Below, one piece after another: positions 55,901 through 64,000 of a DNA stretch of 64,000 nt; within the stretch, counting starts at the first letter, position 1, and every line of letters begins with the position of its first letter. This DNA comes from Hippasteria phrygiana (Eukaryota > Echinodermata > Asteroidea > Valvatida > Goniasteridae): the NCBI GenBank assembly GCA_037893225.1, contig JAZGUH010000208.1:186001-250000 (forward strand), written 5' to 3'. The translations under genes were made by a program, and so were the position numbers. The notes beneath the pieces were generated by a model. It ran no database searches, was not told the origin of the DNA, and saw only the letters and a list, made by a program, of their open reading frames with translations.

Positions 55901-58900
55901 AAAATTCAAACCTCGCAACAAATTTCTTCCCGTGAACTCTGTGTGCGTTCTTCCGTTTACTGCATTGTGACTGCTTAATGTTTGCCACATTTTCAGATGA
56001 ACGCCCCTCCTTTCCCTGTTCATAATTGAATGGGATATTGACCAAATCCAGTAATGTTCACACGTATGGGTAGCTTAGATATAGCTCAACAATTTCAGAC
56101 CATCGCCAGCTTCACAGCGTTAGAACTCTTCGACAAAATTTAAACCTCGCACCAAATTTCTTCCCGTGAACTCTGTGTGCGTTCTCCCGTTTACTGCATT
56201 GTGGCTGCTTAACGTTTGCCAAATTTTCAGATGAACGCCCCTCCTTTCCCTGTTCATAATTGAATGGGATATTGACCAAATCCAGCAATTTTCACACGTA
56301 TGGGTAGCTTAAATCTAGCGCAACAATTTGAGACCATCGCCAGCTTCACAGCGTTAGAACTCTTCGAGAAAATTCAAACCTCGCAACAAATTTCCTCCTG
56401 TGAACTCTGTGTGCGTTCTTCCGTTTACTGCATTGTGACTGCTTAACGTTTGCCACATTTTCAGATGAACGCCCCTCCTTTCCCTGTTCATAATTGAATG
56501 GGATATTGACCAAATCCAGTAATTTTCACACGTATGGGTAGCTTAGATATAGCTCAACAATTTCAGACCATCGCCAGCTTCACAGCGTTAGAACTCTTCG
56601 ACAAAATTTAAACCTCGCACCAAATTTCTTCCCGTGAACTCTGTGTGCGTTCTCCCGTTTACTGCATTGTGGCTGCTTAACGTTTGCCAAATTTTCAGAT
56701 GAACGCCCCTCCTTTCCCTGTTCATAATTGAATGGGATATTGACCAAATCCAGCAATTTTCACACGTATGGGTAGCTTAAATCTAGCGCAACAATTTGAG
56801 ACCATCGCCAGCTTCACAGCGTTAGAACTCTTCGAGAAAATTCAAACCTCGCAACAAATTTCTTCCTGTGAACTCTGTGTGCGTTCTTCCGTTTACTGTA
56901 TTGTGACTGCTTAATGTTTGCCACATTTTCAGATGAACGCCCCTCCTTTCCCTGTTCATAATTGAATGGGATATTGACCAAATCCAGTAATTTTCACACG
57001 TATGGGTAGCTTAGATATAGCTCAACAATTTCAGACCATCGTCAGCTTCACAGCGTTAGAACTCTTCGAGAAAAATTAAACCTCGCACCAAATTTCTTCC
57101 CGTGAACTCTGTGTGCGTTCTCCCGTTTACTGCATTGTGGCTGCTTAACGTTTGCCAAATTTTCAGATGAACGCCCCTCCTTTCCCTGTTCATAATTGAA
57201 TGGGATATTGACCAAATCCAGCAATTTTCACACGTATGGGTAGCTTAAATCTAGCGCAACAATTTGAGACCATCGCCAGCTTGACAGCGTTAGAACTCTT
57301 CGAGAAAATTCAAACCTTGCAACAAATTTCTTCCCTTGAACTCTGTGTGTTTTCTCCCGTTTACTGCATTGTGGCTGCTTAACGTTTGCCAAATTTTCAG
57401 ATGAACGCCCCTCCTTTCCCTGTTCATAATTGAATGGGATATTGACCAAATCCAGTAATTTTCACACGTATGGGTAGCTTAGATATAGCTCAACAATTTC
57501 AGACCATCGCCAGCTTCACAGCCTTAGAACTCTTCGAGAAAATTCAAACCTCGCAACAAATTTCTTCCTGTGAACTCTGTGTGCGTTCTTCCGTTTACTG
57601 TATTTTAACTTTTTAACGTTTGCCACATTTTCAGATGAACGCCCCTCCTTTCCCTGTTCATAATTGAATGGGATATTGACCAAATCCAGCAATTTTCACA
57701 CGTATGGGTAGCTTAAATCTAGCGCAACAATTTGAGACCATCGCCAGCTTCACAGCGTTAGAACTCTTCGAGAAAATTTAAACCTCGCAACAAATTTCCT
57801 CCTGTGAACTCTGTGTGCGTTCTTCCGTTTACTGCATTGTGACTGCTTAACGTTTGCCACATTTTCAGATGAACGCCCCTCCTTTCCCTGTTCATAATTG
57901 AATGGGATATTGACCAAATACAGCAATGTTCACACGTATGGGTAGCTTAGATCTAGCGCAACATTTTGAGACCATCGCCAGCTTCACAGCGTTAGAACTC
58001 TTCGAGAAAATTCAAACCTCGCAACAAATTTCTTCCCGTGACCTCTGTGTGCGTTCTCCCGTTTACTGCATTGTGGCTGCTTAACGTTTGCCAAATTTTC
58101 AGAAGAACGCCCCTCCTTTCCCTGTTCATAATTATATGGTATATTGACCAAATCCAGTAATTGTCACACGTATGGGTAGCTTAGATATAGCGCAACAATT
58201 TCAGACCATCGCCAGCTTCACAGCGTTAGAACTCTTCGAGAAAATTCAAACCTCGCAACAAATTTCTTCCCGTGAACTCTGTGTGCGTTCTTCCGTTTAC
58301 TGCATTGTGACTGCTTAATGTTTGCCACATTTTCAGATGAACGCCCCTCCTTTCCCTGTTCATAATTGAATGGGATATTGACCAAATCCAGTAATTTTCA
58401 CACGTATGGGTAGCTTAGATATAGCTCAACAATTTCAGACCATCGCCAGCTTCACAGCGTTAGAACTCTTCGACAAAATTTAAACCTCGCACCAAATTTC
58501 TTCCCGTGAACTCTGTGTGCGTTCTCCCGTTTACTGCATTGTGGCTGCTTAACGTTTGCCAAATTTTCAGATGAACGCCCCTCCTTTCCCTGTTCATAAT
58601 TGAATGGGATATTGACCAAATCCAGCAATTTTCACACGTATGGGTAGCTTAAATCTAGCGCAACAATTTGAGACCATCGCCAGCTTCACAGCGTTAGAAC
58701 TCTTCGAGAAAATTCAAACCTCGCAACAAATTTCCTCCTGTGAACTCTGTGTGCGTTCTTCCGTTTACTGCATTGTGACTGCTTAACGTTTGCCACATTT
58801 TCAGATGAACGCCCCTCCTTTCCCTGTTCATAATTGAATGGGATATTGACCAAATCCAGTAATTTTCACACGTATGGGTAGCTTAGATATAGCTCAACAA

Positions 58901-61900
58901 TTTCAGACCATCGCCAGCTTCACAGCGTTAGAACTCTTCGAGAAAATTCAAACCTCGCAACAAATTTCTTCCTGTGAACTCTGTGTGCGTTCTTCCGTTT
59001 ACTGTATTGTAACTTGTTAACGTTTGCCACATTTTCAGATGAACGCCCCTCCTTTCCCTGTTCATAATTGAATGGGATATTGACCAAATACAGCAATGTT
59101 CACACGTATGGGTAGCTTAGATCTAGCGCAACATTTTGAGACCATCGCCAGCTTCACAGCGTTAGAACTCTTCGAGAAAATTCAAACCTCGCAACAAATT
59201 TCTTCCTGTGAACTCTGTATGCGTTCTTCCGTTTACTGCATTGTGACTGCTTAATGTTTGCCACATTTTCAGATGAACGCCCCTCCTTTCCCTGTTCATA
59301 ATTGAATGGGATATTGACCAAATCCAGTAATTTTCACACGTATGGGTAGCTTAGATATAGCTCAACAATTTCAGACCATCGTCAGCTTCACAGCGTTAGA
59401 ACTCTTCGAGAAAAATTAAACCTCGCACCAAATTTCTTCCCGTGAACTCTGTGTGCGTTCTCCCGTTTACTGCATTGTGGCTGCTTAACGTTTGCCAAAT
59501 TTTCAGATGAACGCCCCTCCTTTCCCTGTTCATAATTGAATGGGATATTGACCAAATCCAGCAATTTTCACACGTATGGGTAGCTTAAATCTAGCGCAAC
59601 AATTTGAGACCATCGCCAGCTTCACAGCGTTAGAACTCTTCGAGAAAATTCAAACCTCGCAACAAATTTCTTCCTGTGAACTCTGTGTGCGTTCTTCCGT
59701 TTACTGTATTGTGACTGCTTAATGTTTGCCACATTTTCAGATGAACGCCCCTCCTTTCCCTGTTCATAATTGAATGGGATATTGACCAAATCCAGTAATT
59801 TTCACACGTATGGGTAGCTTAGATATAGCTCAACAATTTCAGACCATCGTCAGCTTCACAGCGTTAGAACTCTTCGAGAAAAATTAAACCTCGCACCAAA
59901 TTTCTTCCCGTGAACTCTGTGTGCGTTCTCCCGTTTACTGCATTGTGGCTGCTTAACGTTTGCCAAATTTTCAGATGAACGCCCCTCCTTTCCCTGTTCA
60001 TAATTGAATGGGATATTGACCAAATCCAGCAATTTTCACACGTATGGGTAGCTTAAATCTAGCGCAACAATTTGAGACCATCGCCAGCTTGACAGCGTTA
60101 GAACTCTTCGAGAAAATTCAAACCTTGCAACAAATTTCTTCCCTTGAACTCTGTGTGTTTTCTCCCGTTTACTGCATTGTGGCTGCTTAACGTTTGCCAA
60201 ATTTTCAGATGAACGCCCCTCCTTTCCCTGTTCATAATTGAATGGGATATTGACCAAATCCAGTAATTTTCACACGTATGGGTAGCTTAGATATAGCTCA
60301 ACAATTTCAGACCATCGCCAGCTTCACAGCCTTAGAACTCTTCGAGAAAATTCAAACCTCGCAACAAATTTCTTCCTGTGAACTCTGTGTGCGTTCTTCC
60401 GTTTACTGTATTTTAACTTTTTAACGTTTGCCACATTTTCAGATGAACGCCCCTCCTTTCCCTGTTCATAATTGAATGGGATATTGACCAAATCCAGCAA
60501 TTTTCACACGTATGGGTAGCTTAAATCTAGCGCAACAATTTGAGACCATCGCCAGCTTCACAGCGTTAGAACTCTTCGAGAAAATTTAAACCTCGCAACA
60601 AATTTCCTCCTGTGAACTCTGTGTGCGTTCTTCCGTTTACTGCATTGTGACTGCTTAACGTTTGCCACATTTTCAGATGAACGCCCCTCCTTTCCCTGTT
60701 CATAATTGAATGGGATATTGACCAAATACAGCAATGTTCACACGTATGGGTAGCTTAGATCTAGCGCAACATTTTGAGACCATCGCCAGCTTCACAGCGT
60801 TAGAACTCTTCGAGAAAATTCAAACCTCGCAACAAATTTCTTCCCGTGACCTCTGTGTGCGTTCTCCCGTTTACTGCATTGTGGCTGCTTAACGTTTGCC
60901 AAATTTTCAGAAGAACGCCCCTCCTTTCCCTGTTCATAATTATATGGTATATTGACCAAATCCAGTAATTGTCACACGTATGGGTAGCTTAAATATAGCG
61001 CAACAATTTCAGACCATCGCCAGCTTCACAGCGTTAGAACTCTTCGAGAAAATTCAAACCTCGCAACAAATTTCTTCCCGTGAACTCTGTGTGCGTTCTT
61101 CCGTTTACTGCATTGTGACTGCTTAATGTTTGCCACATTTTCAGATGAACGCCCCTCCTTTCCCTGTTCATAATTGAATGGGATATTGACCAAATCCAGT
61201 AATTTTCACACGTATGGGTAGCTTAGATATAGCTCAACAATTTCAGACCATCGCCAGCTTCACAGCGTTAGAACTCTTCGACAAAATTTAAACCTCGCAC
61301 CAAATTTCTTCCCGTGAACTCTGTGTGCGTTCTCCCGTTTACTGCATTGTGGCTGCTTAACGTTTGCCAAATTTTCAGATGAACGCCCCTCCTTTCCCTG
61401 TTCATAATTGAATGGGATATTGACCAAATCCAGCAATTTTCACACGTATGGGTAGCTTAAATCTAGCGCAACAATTTGAGACCATCGCCAGCTTGACAGC
61501 GTTAGAACTCTTCGAGAAAATTCAAACCTTGCAACAAATTTCTTCCCTTGAACTCTGTGTGTTTTCTCCCGTTTACTGCATTGTGGCTGCTTAACGTTTG
61601 CCAAATTTTCAGATGAACGCCCCTCCTTTCCCTGTTCATAATTGAATGGGATATTGACCAAATCCAGTAATTTTCACACGTATGGGTAGCTTAGATATAG
61701 CTCAACAATTTCAGACCATCGCCAGCTTCACAGCCTTAGAACTCTTCGAGAAAATTCAAACCTCGCAACAAATTTCTTCCTGTGAACTCTGTGTGCGTTC
61801 TTCCGTTTACTGTATTTTAACTTTTTAACGTTTGCCACATTTTCAGATGAACGCCCCTCCTTTCCCTGTTCATAATTGAATGGGATATTGACCAAATGCA

Positions 61901-64000
61901 GCAATTTTCACACGTATGGGTAGCTTAAATCTAGCGCAACAATTTGAGACCATCGCCAGCTTCACAGCGTTAGAACTCTTCGAGAAAATTTAAACCTCGC
62001 AACAAATTTCCTCCTGTGAACTCTGTGTGCGTTCTTCCGTTTACTGCATTGTGACTGCTTAATGTTTGCCACATTTTCAGATGAACGCCCCTCCTTTCCC
62101 TGTTCATAATTGAATGGGATATTGACCAAATACAGCAATGTTCACACGTATGGGTAGCTTAGATCTAGCGCAACATTTTGAGACCATCGCCAGCTTCACA
62201 GCGTTAGAACTCTTCGAGAAAATTCAAACCTCGCAACAAATTTCTTCCCGTGACCTCTGTGTGCGTTCTCCCGTTTACTGCATTGTGGCTGCTTAACGTT
62301 TGCCAAATTTTCAGAAGAACGCCCCTCCTTTCCCTGTTCATAATTATATGGTATATTGACCAAATCCAGTAATTTTCACACGTATGGGTAGCTTAGATAT
62401 AGCGCAACAATTTCAGACCATCGCCAGCTTCACAGCGTTAGAACTCTTCAAGAAAATTCAAACCTCGCAACAAATTTCTTCCCGTGAACTCTGTGTGCGT
62501 TCTTCCGTTTACTGCATTGTGACTGCTTAATGTTTGCCACATTTTCAGATGAACGCCCCTCCTTTCCCTGTTCATAATTGAATGGGATATTGACCAAATC
62601 CAGTAATTTTCACACGTATGGGTAGCTTAGATATAGCTCAACAATTTCAGACCATCGCCAGCTTCACAGCGTTAGAACTCTTCGACAAAATTTAAACCTC
62701 GCACCAAATTTCTTCCCGTGAACTCTGTGTGCGTTCTCCCGTTTACTGCATTGTGGCTGCTTAACGTTTGCCAAATTTTCAGATGAACGCCCCTCCTTTC
62801 CCTGTTCATAATTGAATGGGATATTGACCAAATCCAGCAATTTTCACACGTATGGGTAGCTTAAATCTAGCGCAACAATTTGAGACCATCGCCAACTTCA
62901 CAGCGTTAGAACTCTTCGAGAAAATTCAAACCTCGCAACAAATTTCCTCCTGTGAACTCTGTGTGCGTTCTTCCGTTTACTGCATTGTGACTGCTTAACG
63001 TTTGCCACATTTTCAGATGAACGCCCCTCCTTTCCCTGTTCATAATTGAATGGGATATTGACCAAATCCAGTAATTTTCACACGTATGGGTAGCTTAGAT
63101 ATAGCTCAACAATTTCAGACCATCGCCAGCTTCACAGCGTTAGAACTCTTCGAGAAAATTCAAACCTCGCAACAAATTTCTTCCTGTGAACTCTGTGTGC
63201 GTTCTTCCGTTTACTGTATTGTAACTTGTTAACGTTTGCCACATTTTCAGATGAACGCCCCTCCTTTCCCTGTTCATAATTGAATGGGATATTGACCAAA
63301 TACAGCAATGTTCACACGTATGGGTAGCTTAGATCTAGCGCAACATTTTGAGACCATCGCCAGCTTCACAGCGTTAGAACTCTTCGAGAAAATTCAAACC
63401 TCGCAACAAATTTCTTCCTGTGAACTCTGTGTGCGTTCTTCCCTTTACTGCATTGTGACTGCTTAATGTTTGCCACATTTTCAGATGAACGCCCCTCCTT
63501 TCCCTGTTCATAATTGAATGGGATATTGACCAAATCCAGTAATTTTCACACGTATGGGTAGCTTAGATATAGCTCAACAATTTCAGACCATCGTCAGCTT
63601 CACAGCGTTAGAACTCTTCGAGAAAATTCAAACCTTGCAACAAATTTCTTCCCTTGAACTCTGTGTGTTTTCTCCCGTTTACTGCATTGTGGCTGCTTAA
63701 CGTTTGCCAAATTTTCAGATGAACGCCCCTCCTTTCCCTGTTCATAATTGAATGGGATATTGACCAAATCCAGTAATTTTCACACGTATGGGTAGCTTAG
63801 ATATAGCTCAACAATTTCAGACCATCGCCAGCTTCACAGCCTTAGAACTCTTCGAGAAAATTCAAACCTCGCAACAAATTTCTTCCTGTGAACTCTGTGT
63901 GCGTTCTTCCGTTTACTGTATTTTAACTTTTTAACGTTTGCCACATTTTCAGATGAACGCCCCTCCTTTCCCTGTTCATAATTGAATGGGATATTGACCA

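Larger units (their letters stand above)
33039..64000 (-). repeat. Satellite array, inverted orientation, exact 234-bp period
   Basis: From 33039 the same monomer is read on the opposite strand. TAATTG/TAATTA marks fall at 33091, 33325 and 33559, and recognisable variant monomers lie at exact multiples of 234 bp throughout (for example 34062, 35466, 37806, 39678, 41550). About 132 copies reach the window edge. The recurring 73-codon frames starting MVNIPFNYEQGKEG belong to one monomer subtype and mark higher-order spacing (6, 8, 9, 10, 12 or 13 monomers), not genes. No other gene is visible in this 31-kb stretch. Confidence 0.97.

Noticed and set aside
34062..61661. Fourteen near-identical 73-codon minus-strand frames
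   Set aside because: They mark one satellite subtype at multiples of 234 bp. Homogenisation of the satellite explains the identity without protein selection.
1..64000. CENP-B box in the satellite monomer
   Set aside because: GTAAACGGGAGAACG has a superficial CGGG match, but the required TTCG half-site is not at the proper distance.

Overview
The window is eukaryotic, most likely invertebrate nuclear DNA. It is one long satellite-DNA array with a complete, apparently intact Polinton (Maverick), a virus-like self-synthesising DNA transposon, inserted in it. The species cannot be read from the sequence. The invertebrate guess rests on the style of the Polinton proteins, recalled and not searched.

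Layout. (1) 1-12214: tandem satellite in forward orientation, monomers about 228-236 bp, with 203-bp deletion variants near the right end and local higher-order repeats. (2) 12215-28336: a 16,122-bp Polinton with 233-bp terminal inverted repeats that differ at one base, flanked by a 5-bp target-site duplication (TAAGC). (3) 28337-33038: the interrupted satellite resumes in the same orientation. (4) 33038/33039: the satellite switches orientation abruptly. (5) 33039-64000: about 132 inverted monomers on an essentially exact 234-bp period, with multi-kilobase higher-order duplications. The satellite continues beyond both window ends. Its many short open frames are by-products of a monomer length divisible by three.

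Polinton gene order. A leftward block (12651-19019) encodes three uncharacterised membrane or coiled-coil proteins (213, 533 and 77 aa), two overlapping frames (141 and 232 aa), the A32/FtsK-like packaging ATPase, the double-jelly-roll major capsid protein and a 137-aa membrane protein. The integrase (19061-20068) reads rightward from a 41-bp divergent promoter gap. A 579-aa protein with a C-terminal membrane anchor reads leftward. Three tandem paralogous penton-like (minor capsid) genes read rightward. Protein-primed DNA polymerase B (1331 aa) reads leftward from the right terminal repeat. Genes are tightly packed, intronless and all open. They supply replication (PolB), integration (INT), packaging (ATPase) and capsid (MCP, pentons), so the element could in principle form virions.

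Points of note: no recognisable maturation protease; triplicated penton genes; gene starts that nearly all sit in a (T)TAAAATG-like context; strong DNA hairpins next to gene 3' ends and one inside the integrase gene; an over-represented palindromic octamer GTAGCTAC; a 10-copy 22-bp minisatellite at the ATPase stop codon; a hairpin repeating the terminal 9 bp of the element; and a satellite history (inversion, 26-monomer tandem duplication, re-copied chimeric monomer) that can be read directly.
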